The translations under genes were made by a program, and so were the position numbers. This document shows positions 1-7,965 of a stretch of DNA of 12,312 bases, piece by piece. Source of the stretch: Ga0077555 sp031367895 (GTDB lineage Bacteria > Pseudomonadota > Alphaproteobacteria > Rhizobiales > Hyphomicrobiaceae); the NCBI GenBank assembly GCA_031367895.1, contig JANLQP010000377.1:1-12312 (forward strand), written 5' to 3'. The stretch's first letter is position 1; every line of letters begins with the position of its first letter. The notes beneath the pieces were generated by a model that saw only the letters and a program-made list of their open reading frames with translations, ran no database searches and was not told where the DNA came from.

Positions 1-1379
1 TCGCCTGTCCGCTGCTCCGCACCAACGCCTAGCGCCCGGAGCTTGCGGTGCAACGCCGACCGCTCCATACCGACGAATTCGGCGGTGCGCGAGATGTTGC
101 CGCCGAACCGGTTGATCTGCGCCAGCAGGTACTCGCGCTCGAAGATTTCACGCGCCTCGCGCAGCGGCATCGACATCAGGTGCTCGGCGCCGCCGTTCAC
201 GGGCAGCGGCACGTTCGAGCCGATTTCCTCGGGCAACATATCGGCCGTGATCGTGGTGCCGGGTTCGCCGCCGGCGAGGATCATCAATCGCTCGATGTTG
301 TTGCGCAACTCGCGCACGTTGCCGGGCCAGTCGTGTGCCTGCAGCACGGCGATCGCGTCGTCGCCGATCTTGCGCGGCGCCAGGCCGGACGATGACGAAA
401 TCTGCGCAACGAAATACTCGATCAGTGCGGGGATATCGTCGCGGCGTTCAGCAAGGCTCGGGACCCGCAGCGGCACCACGGCCAGCCGATGGAACAGGTC
501 CTGCCGGAACCGGCCTTCCTGCATGTCGCGATCGAGATCGCGGCTGGTCGACGAAACGATCCGCACGTCGACGGAAACCTTCGGGCCACCGCCGAGGCGC
601 TGGAACTTCTGCTCGACGAGCACGCGCAGCACCTTGCCTTGCGTCTCGATTGGCATGTCGGCGATTTCATCGATGTAGAGCGTGCCGCCGTGCGCCTCCT
701 CGAGCGCACCGACCTTGCGGGGGCCCGAACGATCCTCGGTGCCGAACAACTCCTCCTCGACGCGGCCAGGATCCATGGCGGCCGCATTGAGAACGACGAA
801 GGGGCCGTCGGCGCGCGCCGACTTGCCGTGGATGACGCGGGCGGTCAGGTCCTTGCCCGAGCCCGAGGCGCCACGGATCATGACGCGGCTATTGGTTGCA
901 GCCACCCGGTCGAGCTGATTGCGCAGCTGATTGACCGCGGCCGACTTGCCGACCATTTCCGAGCTTTGCGTCGAGCGCTCGCGCAGCGATTTCACTTCGC
1001 GGCGCAGTTGCGAAGCTTCGAGTGCACGCAGCGTGACGAGGATCAGCCGGTCGGCCTTGAACGGCTTCTCGATGTAGTCGTAAGCGCCGCGGCGGATGGC
1101 CGTGACTGCCGTCTCGATGTTGCCGTGGCCCGAGATGATGACGACCGGCAGATCCGGATGCGCTTTCTTGATCACCGACAGCACCTCGAGGCCGTCGAGG
1201 CGGCTGCCCTGCAGCCAGATGTCGAGAATGATGAGGTTCGGGCGGCGCTCCTCGATCGCCTTCAATGCCTCGTCGGCATCGCGGGCGGTGCGGGGCGTGT
1301 GGCCTTCGTCCTCGAGGATCCCGGAGATCAGATCGCGGATGTCGGCTTCGTCATCGACGATCAGGATGTCAGACGGCAT
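1..1379 (-). CDS. ntrX: Nitrogen regulation response regulator NtrX (3' end cut by window edge)
   Basis: This is the response regulator partner of the sensor kinase NtrY. 459 codons are visible from ATG at 1379 with no stop before base 1, so only the last few residues should be missing (family size is around 450-470). A receiver domain (about 1-120) has the acidic pair D9/D10, phospho-acceptor D53 and K105. An AAA+ ATPase domain (about 140-375) follows, with Walker A GASGSGKD (170-177) and Walker B TLYIDE (233-238). A Fis-type helix-turn-helix lies at about 426-450. The loop that carries GAFTGA in sigma-54 activators is absent: after ELFG (209-213 region) it reads TEDRSGPRKVGALEEA, four residues shorter than in the NtrC of this window. 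This matches what is known of alphaproteobacterial NtrX, which is not expected to remodel sigma-54 holoenzyme conventionally. A GGGAG ribosome binding site sits six bases before the ATG, and ntrY ends 31 bases upstream, so the two are probably cotranscribed. Confidence 0.95.
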   Translation of the reverse strand, partial: MPSDILIVDDEADIRDLISGILEDEGHTPRTARDADEALKAIEERRPNLIILDIWLQGSRLDGLEVLSVIKKAHPDLPVVIISGHGNIETAVTAIRRGAYDYIEKPFKADRLILVTLRALEASQLRREVKSLRERSTQSSEMVGKSAAVNQLRNQLDRVAATNSRVMIRGASGSGKDLTARVIHGKSARADGPFVVLNAAAMDPGRVEEELFGTEDRSGPRKVGALEEAHGGTLYIDEIADMPIETQGKVLRVLVEQKFQRLGGGPKVSVDVRIVSSTSRDLDRDMQEGRFRQDLFHRLAVVPLRVPSLAERRDDIPALIEYFVAQISSSSGLAPRKIGDDAIAVLQAHDWPGNVRELRNNIERLMILAGGEPGTTITADMLPEEIGSNVPLPVNGGAEHLMSMPLREAREIFEREYLLAQINRFGGNISRTAEFVGMERSALHRKLRALGVGAEQRTG

Positions 1380-1410
1380 CTTTGGCTCCCTGTTCTTATC
1401 AAGTCCGCCT

Positions 1411-3819
1411 TCAGGCGGTTAACTGGTTGAGTGTCGACCGATCTGCATCGGCCGGCCCAGCGGTCCGCGTGGTCCGCTGGGGTATGACGATCCGCACGAG
1501 CGCGCCGCGACGCCCCTCGCTATCGGCCGGCGCATCCTCGAGGACGAGGCGCCCGCCGTGCTGCTCGGTGATTTTCTGCACGATTGCCAAGCCGAGGCCG
1601 GTGCCTTTGTTGCCCTTGGTCGTGACATAGGGCTCGAGTAGTCGCGCCCGGTTCTGCTTCGGCAATCCCAGACCGTTGTCGATCACCTCGATCACGACCT
1701 GCTGCTCCACGAGTTTCAAAACGAGATCAACCGTGCCCTGGAAGGTTTTCGGCGTCGTTGCTGCCTCGGCAACCGATTGCACCGACTCCGTCGCATTTTT
1801 CACGAGGTTTGTCAGCGCCTGTGTGATGAGGCGCCGGTCGCAGGCGACGATCAACGGTTCCGGCGGCAGCTGCATCCGATAGCGCACGGCCGGATGGCTC
1901 TCGCGAAACAGGATGACCGGCTCCTGCACGGCGTCGCGGATGTCGGTCGACTGGATCTCCGGCTTCGGAATCCGTGCGAACGACGCGAATTCGTCGACCA
2001 TCGTCTTGATGTCGCCGACCTGACGCACGATCGTATCGGTGAGCTTCTCGAAGGTTGGGCGATCATCAGTGATCGAGGCCGCATACTTGCGGCGCAAGCG
2101 CTCCGCCGAAAGCTGAATCGGCGTCAACGGGTTCTTGATCTCGTGCGCAATGCGCCGTGCGACGTCACCCCAGGCCGATGTCCGCTGCGCCGAAACGAGT
2201 TCTGTGATGTCGTCGACCGTGACGACGCTGCCCTCGGACTGGCCCTGCTCGCGCGTGACGCGAACATCGAAGCTGCGATCCTCGCCGTTGATGAGCAACG
2301 TAACTTGTGAGTGGGCCTTGGGGCGCAGCCCGTGCTCGTCGGCGTCGATGACACCGGCAAGGCCAGGCACGGCCTCGACCAGGCGACGGCCGACCAGGGC
2401 GTCAGCGGGCAGGCCGAGCAGGTGTTCGGCCGAGGGGTTGGTGATGCGCACGCGACCGTCCGCGTCGAGGCCGATGACGCCGGCCGACACACCCGACAGC
2501 ACGGCTTCCATGAACCGGCGGCGCTCGGTCAGCTGATCGTTCGCCTGTACGAGATCGTTGCGCTGACGTGAGAGCTCAGTCGTCATCAGATTGAAGTCGC
2601 GCGACAGCCGCCGCAGATCGCCCTCGCCGCGCCGTAACGGCAGCTCCACCGTAAGGTCTCCACGCGCCACGCGCTGTGCCGCATCAATCAGCCGCCGGAT
2701 CGGTGCCACCAGATGCCGCGCGAACGACAAGCCGACCCAGATCGCGGCCAGCACGCTCGTCAGCGAGATCATGAAATACATGACGCCGTGCACGAGCTTT
2801 AGCGGCCCGCGGGCGGCGCGAAGCCGCTCGTACTCGGCCACTGCTGCCTCCGTGCGCAGCAGATGCCCGACGACCTTCGGGTTCACGCTCCGCGCTGCAT
2901 AGAGGTAATAGCCTGGAAAGCGCGCGAGTTTTGTGATCGCCGCCACGCGAAAGGTGTCGTTCGGCATCAGCAGCGGCACCTGGCCCTGTTCGGCCTGATT
3001 GATCAACGCCGGCCCCGGCGTCTGATAGCGCACGCGCGTGTCCCCCGCAGCCTCGGCAACAACCTCGCCTTTGGCGTCGATGACGGCGGCCAGCGATAGA
3101 TCGCGCAGGCCCGTCTGCGCCATGATGAGATTGCGAACGTCGGCGTTGTTGCGCGGGCCGCCGCGGATGACATTGCCGAGGTCGTCCAGGTCCCTGGCCA
3201 TGTTGACGACGTCGGTGCGGATAACCTGCCCGTGCTCCTCGAGGTAAGCCTGCGCGACGTCCAGCGAGCTGGCGACGATCGTTCGCGTCCGGTTCGAGAA
3301 CCAGTTGTCGATCGAGCGCGAAAACGTTGTGGTGGCGGCGAGTGCCAGCACCAGCGCCGGCACCGCGGCGATGCCAGTGAAGAGGCCGACGATGCGCACA
3401 TGGATGCGGGCGCCCGGGACTTTGTTATGCCAAGCCCGCCAGAGCCCGGCGGCCTGCACGCCGAGAACGGCGAACATGGCGAGGATCAGCACGATATTGA
3501 CGAAGAGGACCGCGACGACAATGTCGTTGCGAGGTGCGATTGGGGTCAGCCCCGTCAGGATGAAATAGGTGGCCAGCCCCGAGATCAGCGAAAGAACCAC
3601 AATGACCGGGCCAATCCAAGAGGCCCAACTCCCAGTGCCCGGCAACGGCTCGATGGCGCCTTCGGCATCCCCGGTCGTACCCTCCCGGACCGCGGCCCAG
3701 CGCAATGCTGCGGCGCGGCGAAAGTGGACCCACGCACGTCCAGCTCCGTTGCGCGCTGCAGCAATGTTGGCTGCGAGCCGCGCCAGAACGTACTCAGGAC
3801 CTGGAACGTTCGCTTTCAC
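1411..3819 (-). CDS. ntrY: Transmembrane nitrogen-sensing histidine kinase NtrY
   Basis: 802 residues, membrane-bound sensor kinase that phosphorylates NtrX. In order: a cytoplasmic leader of about 65 residues; hydrophobic segments at about 69-90, 99-120 and 143-165; an extracytoplasmic sensor region (about 166-344); another membrane segment (about 345-366); HAMP (about 367-420); PAS (about 432-540); a HisKA domain with ARRIAHEIKNP, phospho-acceptor H559; and a HATPase domain with N box NLVKNATES (671-679, N675), DNGLGLP (714-720) and GTGLGLAI (739-746). All catalytic boxes are intact. The start is GTG at 3819: an in-frame TGA lies immediately upstream, and AAAAGG eight bases before it is a fair ribosome binding site. 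The N-terminal tail before the first membrane segment looks rather long for the family. It is separated from ntrC by 338 bases, so it may have its own promoter as well as readthrough from dusB-ntrBC. Confidence 0.95.
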   Translation of the reverse strand: MKANVPGPEYVLARLAANIAAARNGAGRAWVHFRRAAALRWAAVREGTTGDAEGAIEPLPGTGSWASWIGPVIVVLSLISGLATYFILTGLTPIAPRNDIVVAVLFVNIVLILAMFAVLGVQAAGLWRAWHNKVPGARIHVRIVGLFTGIAAVPALVLALAATTTFSRSIDNWFSNRTRTIVASSLDVAQAYLEEHGQVIRTDVVNMARDLDDLGNVIRGGPRNNADVRNLIMAQTGLRDLSLAAVIDAKGEVVAEAAGDTRVRYQTPGPALINQAEQGQVPLLMPNDTFRVAAITKLARFPGYYLYAARSVNPKVVGHLLRTEAAVAEYERLRAARGPLKLVHGVMYFMISLTSVLAAIWVGLSFARHLVAPIRRLIDAAQRVARGDLTVELPLRRGEGDLRRLSRDFNLMTTELSRQRNDLVQANDQLTERRRFMEAVLSGVSAGVIGLDADGRVRITNPSAEHLLGLPADALVGRRLVEAVPGLAGVIDADEHGLRPKAHSQVTLLINGEDRSFDVRVTREQGQSEGSVVTVDDITELVSAQRTSAWGDVARRIAHEIKNPLTPIQLSAERLRRKYAASITDDRPTFEKLTDTIVRQVGDIKTMVDEFASFARIPKPEIQSTDIRDAVQEPVILFRESHPAVRYRMQLPPEPLIVACDRRLITQALTNLVKNATESVQSVAEAATTPKTFQGTVDLVLKLVEQQVVIEVIDNGLGLPKQNRARLLEPYVTTKGNKGTGLGLAIVQKITEQHGGRLVLEDAPADSEGRRGALVRIVIPQRTTRTAGPADADRSTLNQLTA

Positions 3820-3947
3820 TCAAGACGCCTTTTGCCCGAATTGGTCTGGTTCTGGTGCCGGTCCCGCGCCTGACTGGAACCTCGGTGAAATGGCGCAAAG
3901 CAACAACATGACACGCCCAAACTGTGACATTTTCGCGACATGCGGGA

Positions 3948-3976
3948 TGGTTACTCGCAAGATGACGGTGCGTCAA
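3948..3976 (-). promoter_or_regulatory. Weak candidate promoter for ntrYX
   Basis: On the minus strand TTGACG (3976-3971) is followed after 17 bases by TAACCA (3953-3948). The -35 box matches the sigma-70 consensus at five of six positions, but the -10 box at only two of six. It points towards ntrY, with a leader of about 120 bases. Given the long gap between ntrC and ntrY an internal promoter is reasonable, but this assignment is tentative. Confidence 0.22.
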
Positions 3977-3983
3977 GCAAGAG

Positions 3984-4022
3984 ACCGGGAGCAGGCCGCA
4001 GGCTGCAGGCAAAGGGCAGCAG
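3984..4022 (+). repeat. Degenerate heptamer repeat array, left inverted arm
   Basis: Within the 338-base gene-free gap between ntrC and ntrY (3820-4157), this stretch reads as consecutive units of about seven bases (GGGAGCA, GGCCGCA, GGCTGCA, GGCAAA, GGGCAGC). Bases 4001-4022 pair with the reverse complement of 4116-4137 at 19 of 22 positions, so the two arrays form an imperfect inverted repeat around a core of 93 bases. I found no convincing gene in the gap. The rest of it holds the small hairpin at 4030-4057, the ntrY leader and the weak promoter candidate. Confidence 0.6.
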
Positions 4023-4029
4023 AAGTCGG

Positions 4030-4057
4030 CTCTGGCACCCAATGGCGTTCGCCAGAG
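4030..4057. repeat. Small hairpin between the inverted heptamer arrays
   Basis: CTCTGGC (4030-4036) and GCCAGAG (4051-4057) are perfect seven-base inverted copies with a 14-base loop. The hairpin sits inside the core enclosed by the two heptamer arrays. No run of T follows on either strand, so it does not look like an intrinsic terminator for ntrC. Confidence 0.4.
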
Positions 4058-4115
4058 TCTTCGCCGCTCGCAATACCGACGAGTGGCCCCGCGACGAGCC
4101 CCGCGCACCAATACA

Positions 4116-4155
4116 CTGCTGCCCGCTGCCTGCTGCCCATCTGCCCATCTGCCCA
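4116..4155 (+). repeat. Degenerate heptamer repeat array, right inverted arm
   Basis: Five near-identical units occur in a row: CTGCCCG, CTGCCTG, CTGCCCAT, CTGCCCAT and CTGCCCA (4119-4155), preceded by CTG. The array ends just downstream of the ntrC stop codon (4158-4160). It is the inverted counterpart of the array at 3984-4022. Short heptamer families of this kind occur in intergenic regions of several bacterial groups; their function is generally unknown. Folding in the ntrC-ntrY transcript could stabilise or process the RNA, but that is inference. Confidence 0.65.
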
Positions 4156-4157
4156 AC

Positions 4158-5606
4158 TCAGACCGACTGCGGACCTTTGAAAACCTGAATGTCGAGGGTC
4201 TGGATCTTCTCGCGCAGCGTGTTCCGGTTGAGCCCCAAGAGTTCGGCGGCGCGAATCTGGTTACCCCGCGTCGCGGCCAGCGCCGCCGTGATGAGCGGCA
4301 GCTCCACTTGCCGGATGATCCGGCGATAGAGGCCGGGCGGCGGCAGTTCCGCGCCGTGCGCTGCGAAATGTTGCGCCAGATACTGCTCGACCATTTCGGA
4401 CAGCTCCTTGGCCTCACCCGACGTCGGCTCCGGCCGCATCGCCGCGGAATGCTCGACCAGTTCGCCCTCCACGATATCAACCGAGAGCGTGTCCTGAGGG
4501 TAAAGCGCGACTAACCGGCGAATGAAATTCTCGAGCTCGCGGATGTTGCCCGGCCAGCTGTGCCGGCGCAGCCGGTCGATCCCGCCTGGCACGATCTCGC
4601 GGTTGCCAAGCCCCTCTTTCGCGGCCTGACGCAGGAAATGGCGCGTGAGGTCGCCGATGTCGTCGAGACGTTCGCGCAACGGCGGCAGGCGCAAGGGCAC
4701 GACATTCAGACGATAATAGAGATCCTCGCGGAAGAGGCCTTGCTGGATCTGGGTTCTCAGATCCCGATGCGTCGCGGCCACGATCCGCACATCGGTCTTG
4801 ATCGCGTTGCGGCCGCCGACGCTGGTGTATTCGCCCTCCTGCAGGACACGCAGCAGCCGGGTCTGCGCTTCCATCGGCATGTCGCCGATCTCGTCCAGGA
4901 ACAGCGTGCCGCCCTCGGCCTGCTCGAAACGGCCCTCGCTGCGCGACTGGGCACCGGTAAAGGCGCCCTTCTCGTGGCCAAACAGCTCGCTCTCGATCAG
5001 CTCGCGCGGAATCGCGGCCATATTGATCGCGACAAACGGCCCGTTCCGCCGCTTGCCGTGATCGTGTAGAACGCGCGCGACGAGTTCTTTGCCGGTGCCG
5101 GATTCGCCTGAGATCATCACAGTCAAGTCCGATTGCGTCAACCGCGCCAGCACCCGATAGATCTCCTGCATCGCCGGCGAGCGGCCGATGACGGGCAACT
5201 CTTCGCCCTCGACTTCGACGGGCCGCTGGCGGCGCCGTCCGGGCTCGGTCAATGCGCGCGCGACGACGCTGACAAGCTCGGACAGATCGAACGGTTTCGG
5301 CAGATATTCGTAGGCGCCTTTCTCGGCGGCGGCGATCGCCGTCATCAGCGTGTTCTGCGCACTCATGACGATGATCGGCAACTCAGGCCGCACCTTCTTG
5401 ATGCGCGGGATCAGATCGAACGCGTTCTCGTCGGGCATAATGACGTCGGTGATGACGACATCGCCTTCGCCCTCCGACACCCAGCGCCAAAGCGTCGCGG
5501 CGTTGCCGGTCGCACGCGGCGAATATCCAGCCCGCGCCAGGGCCTGATTGAGGACCGTACGGATGGCTGCGTCGTCGTCGGCGATGAGGATTGTGCCCCG
5601 TGCCAT
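4158..5606 (-). CDS. ntrC: Nitrogen regulation response regulator NtrC (NRI), sigma-54 activator
   Basis: 482 residues, usual family length. Phosphorylated by NtrB, it oligomerises and drives sigma-54 RNA polymerase open-complex formation at nitrogen-assimilation promoters. The receiver domain (about 4-118) has D11/D12, phospho-acceptor D54 and K104. The AAA+ domain (about 139-370) has Walker A GESGTGKE (167-174), an intact GAFTGA loop (214-219) and Walker B GGTLFLDE (232-239). A Fis-type helix-turn-helix occupies about 446-470 (RAAELLGLNRNTLREKI). The start chosen is ATG at 5606: AGGAG lies nine bases upstream, ntrB ends only 14 bases before it, and the receiver domain begins right after it. 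The reading frame stays open upstream to 5708, but that would overlap the end of ntrB and add residues unlike the family. It is the last gene of the tightly packed dusB-ntrB-ntrC block. Confidence 0.97.
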   Translation of the reverse strand: MARGTILIADDDAAIRTVLNQALARAGYSPRATGNAATLWRWVSEGEGDVVITDVIMPDENAFDLIPRIKKVRPELPIIVMSAQNTLMTAIAAAEKGAYEYLPKPFDLSELVSVVARALTEPGRRRQRPVEVEGEELPVIGRSPAMQEIYRVLARLTQSDLTVMISGESGTGKELVARVLHDHGKRRNGPFVAINMAAIPRELIESELFGHEKGAFTGAQSRSEGRFEQAEGGTLFLDEIGDMPMEAQTRLLRVLQEGEYTSVGGRNAIKTDVRIVAATHRDLRTQIQQGLFREDLYYRLNVVPLRLPPLRERLDDIGDLTRHFLRQAAKEGLGNREIVPGGIDRLRRHSWPGNIRELENFIRRLVALYPQDTLSVDIVEGELVEHSAAMRPEPTSGEAKELSEMVEQYLAQHFAAHGAELPPPGLYRRIIRQVELPLITAALAATRGNQIRAAELLGLNRNTLREKIQTLDIQVFKGPQSV

Positions 5607-5620
5607 GGCAATCGACTCCT

Positions 5621-6802
5621 TCAGGTGGTGCGTGGACGCGTGGTGAGCGGCTTGTCCTGCAACGGCAGGAGCACGCGGAACACCGTGCGGCCAGGATCTG
5701 ACTCGCACTCGATGATGCCGCCGTGGTCGCCGACGATTTTGGCGACGAGTGCGAGCCCCAATCCAGTGCCCGTGCGCTTCGTGGTCACGAACGGGTCGAA
5801 GAGATGCGGCTTGATCGCGTCCGGCACGCCGGGCCCGTTGTCGATCACCTCGATGCAGAGCGGCAACGACACACGCGCCTCGGATCCAGGCAGCGCCAAC
5901 CGGACGCCCGGCTTGAACGCCGTCGTCAACACGATGCGGCCGGGATCGCGGCGCTCTTGAATGGCCTCGACGGCGTTCTTGACCAGGTTGAGGAACGCCT
6001 GCACCAGCTTGTCGCGATTGGCGGCGAGCGGCGGCAGCGACGGGTCGTACTCCTCGACGATCTTGATGCCGCGCGCAAAGCCCGACTCGGCCAGCCGTTT
6101 CACGTGATCGAGCACGGCGTGGATATTGACCGGCTCTTTCGCCAGCGGGCGCTCGTCGCCGAACACTTCCATGCGGTCGACGAGATTGCGGATTCGGTCG
6201 GTCTCGGCGCAGATGAGTTGTGCCAGCGCGCGGTCTTCGTCGCCCAATGCCGGCTCGATCAATTGCGCGGCGCCGCGAATGCCCGACAGTGGGTTCTTGA
6301 TCTCATGCGCAAGAACGGCGGCGAGGCCCGACACCGAGCGTGCCGCGGCGCGATGCGTCAACTGCCGCTCGATCATCTGCGCCATGGAGCGCTGTTGCAG
6401 CATGAGAATCGTCAGTTCCGGCGTTTCCGGCACCGGCCCGCCGAAGATGTCGACGAGGCGCGCGTGCGCCGTGCGCGGGGTCGCGATCTCGACACCGTAT
6501 TCGTTGACGGTTGCGCCGGTGCGCCGCACCTGCTCGGCCAGCGCCACCAGCGGACAACCGAAGGCGACGATCTCATCGAGGCGCATGCGTTTGAGACGCG
6601 CCTGGCTCGCCTCGAAGAACACTTCGGTGGCGGTATTGGCGTAGATGACGCGCTGATCCTCGCCGATCACCATGATCGGGTGCGGCAGGGCCCCGAGCAG
6701 CATGTCGTGTTCGATATGACGTCGCGTCGGCACGGACACGACGGATGGGGCGTTGGCATCCGAAGGCGCAGGCAACGCCTCTGTTCGTGGTGCGTCGCTC
6801 AT
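5621..6802 (-). CDS. ntrB: Nitrogen-status histidine kinase/phosphatase NtrB (NRII)
   Basis: 393 residues, soluble sensor kinase. In the known system NtrB phosphorylates NtrC under nitrogen limitation and, with PII bound, dephosphorylates it. A PAS domain (about 32-140) is followed by the phospho-acceptor helix LAHEIKNPLSGIRGAAQL with H166, then a HATPase domain with N box NLVKNAVEA (272-280, N276), DNGPGVP (321-327), FDPFVTTKRTGTGLGL (335-350) and a G-rich end. No membrane segment is seen, as expected for NtrB and unlike NtrY. The start at ATG 6802 overlaps the dusB stop as ATGA, a sign of translational coupling, with GGAG nearby upstream. The frame continues open to 6976 but that extension lies inside dusB and is not NtrB-like. 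Confidence 0.97.
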   Translation of the reverse strand: MSDAPRTEALPAPSDANAPSVVSVPTRRHIEHDMLLGALPHPIMVIGEDQRVIYANTATEVFFEASQARLKRMRLDEIVAFGCPLVALAEQVRRTGATVNEYGVEIATPRTAHARLVDIFGGPVPETPELTILMLQQRSMAQMIERQLTHRAAARSVSGLAAVLAHEIKNPLSGIRGAAQLIEPALGDEDRALAQLICAETDRIRNLVDRMEVFGDERPLAKEPVNIHAVLDHVKRLAESGFARGIKIVEEYDPSLPPLAANRDKLVQAFLNLVKNAVEAIQERRDPGRIVLTTAFKPGVRLALPGSEARVSLPLCIEVIDNGPGVPDAIKPHLFDPFVTTKRTGTGLGLALVAKIVGDHGGIIECESDPGRTVFRVLLPLQDKPLTTRPRTT

Positions 6803-7845
6803 GCCGCCATCTCCTGTTCGGCGCGTGCATAGAATTCGGTCAGACCGGCGAGCACGCGTTCGGCGCTCTCCTCGGTGCACAGCCGCTGCCGCCAGGCTTT
6901 GACGACGTCGGCCGGCTGGCCGCTCGACGCCAGATACCACCCGACGTGCTTCCTCGCGTTCTTGAGCCCGAGCCAAAGCCCGAGATGCTCCAGCATGCTG
7001 CTGACGTGTTCATGCGCTGTAGCGCCCTGCACCGCCAGCGAAGGTGCGCCTGGATCGATGCCGGTTGCGAGCGATTGTCCGATCCGGCCCGGCGCCCAAG
7101 GAGCGCCATACGCACCGCGGCCGATCATGACGCCGTCAGCGTCGGATTTCGCCAGCGCGTCGAACGCCTCGGCGGGCGTGGTGATGTCACCATTGACGAT
7201 GACGGGGATCTTCACCGCATCCTTCACCGGCCGCACCTTAGACCAGTCGGCCGCGCCCTTGAAGAACTGGCAGCGCGTGCGGCCGTGCACGGTCACGAGT
7301 TGTATGCCCGCGGCTTCCGCGCGGCGCGCCATATCAGGCGAATTGAGCGAGCGATCGTCCCACCCCAATCGCATCTTGAGTGTGACCGGTATTTTGACCG
7401 CGCCGACAACGGCCTCGATCAGGCTCAGCGCGTGGTTGGGCTCGCGCATCAGCGCGCTACCCGAGAGGCGGCCGGTCACTTCGCGTGCGGGGCAGCCCAT
7501 GTTGATGTCGATGATGCGGGCGCCGGCGGCTTCCGCCATGCGTGCGCCCTCGGCCATCCAATTGGCCTCGCAACCGACGAGTTGTATGACGTGCGGGTCG
7601 ATCCCCTCGCCCTGCGCCTTGCGGACGACGTCCGGCCGGGCGGTGACCAGTTCCCGGCTTGCCACCATCTCCGAGACGACGAGGCCGGCGCCGAAGCGCT
7701 GGGCTAGGCGACGGAACGGCAGGTCCGAAATGCCCGACATCGGAGCCAGAATGACGCGGTTCGGCAACACGATCTGGCCGATGAGCAGGCTATCAGCCTG
7801 GATCCGGCGGCTGGCGTCGTCAGCGGCGTGTGCCCGGTTTTCCAT
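6799..7845 (-). CDS. dusB: tRNA-dihydrouridine synthase DusB (NifR3)
   Basis: 348 residues. FMN-dependent enzyme that reduces specific uridines in tRNA to dihydrouridine, using NAD(P)H. The TIM-barrel shows LAPMSGISDLPFR (33-45), the active-site segment DINMGCP (113-119, catalytic Cys118), the conserved lysine in TLKMRLGW (K157), VHGRTR (186-191), VNGDI (217-221) and the phosphate-binding GVMIGRGAYGAPW (238-250). As nifR3 it is the classical first gene of the ntrBC operon in alphaproteobacteria, and here its stop overlaps the ntrB start. The start is uncertain: ATG 7845 has a weak AGG eight bases upstream; an in-frame TTG at 7869 would add eight residues. I prefer ATG. Its role in nitrogen control itself is not established; linkage may simply be conserved cotranscription. 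Confidence 0.95.
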   Translation of the reverse strand: MENRAHAADDASRRIQADSLLIGQIVLPNRVILAPMSGISDLPFRRLAQRFGAGLVVSEMVASRELVTARPDVVRKAQGEGIDPHVIQLVGCEANWMAEGARMAEAAGARIIDINMGCPAREVTGRLSGSALMREPNHALSLIEAVVGAVKIPVTLKMRLGWDDRSLNSPDMARRAEAAGIQLVTVHGRTRCQFFKGAADWSKVRPVKDAVKIPVIVNGDITTPAEAFDALAKSDADGVMIGRGAYGAPWAPGRIGQSLATGIDPGAPSLAVQGATAHEHVSSMLEHLGLWLGLKNARKHVGWYLASSGQPADVVKAWRQRLCTEESAERVLAGLTEFYARAEQEMAA

Positions 7846-7878
7846 CCAAATTGCCTGATTACAAGGCAACCAAAATGA

Positions 7879-7897
7879 CTGCCCGTTCTTAGGGCAG
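7879..7897. repeat. Hairpin upstream of dusB
   Basis: CTGCCC (7879-7884) and GGGCAG (7892-7897) form a perfect six-base stem with a seven-base loop. The hairpin lies 34-52 bases before the chosen dusB start and overlaps the -10 box of the candidate dusB promoter. On the minus strand it is followed by TCATTTTGG, too weak a T tract for a confident terminator call. Confidence 0.35.
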
Positions 7898-7924
7898 ATT
7901 ACGCAGGTTCAGGCCTGTTCGCAA
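7896..7924 (-). promoter_or_regulatory. Candidate promoter of the dusB-ntrBC operon
   Basis: On the minus strand TTGCGA (7924-7919) and TAATCT (7901-7896) are separated by exactly 17 bases. They match the sigma-70 boxes at four and three of six positions, so the call rests mainly on spacing and position. The predicted start of transcription, about 7889, gives a leader of roughly 45 bases to the dusB ATG. A 14-base perfect palindrome (7918-7931) covers the -35 box. Confidence 0.35.
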
Positions 7925-7931
7925 GTGCGAA
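7918..7931. promoter_or_regulatory. Palindrome TTCGCA-AG-TGCGAA, possible operator
   Basis: Two perfect six-base half sites with a two-base spacer form a dyad directly over the -35 box proposed for dusB. Dyads of this shape are typical of dimeric regulators, and the position would suit a repressor. No regulator is identified from the sequence, and one such palindrome can occur by chance in a window this size. Confidence 0.25.
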
Positions 7932-7965
7932 AACGGAAACTGGGGCGCAACAGCCCGATTGTCAC

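Noticed and set aside
489..1430. A 313-codon open frame on the plus strand opposite ntrX
   Set aside because: Antisense to an intact receiver and AAA+ coding region; composition is typical of a high-GC shadow frame with no recognisable family.
4033..4047. TGGCACCCAATGGCG resembling a sigma-54 promoter
   Set aside because: The -12 element lacks the TTGC core and it points away from ntrY, towards the 3' end of ntrC.
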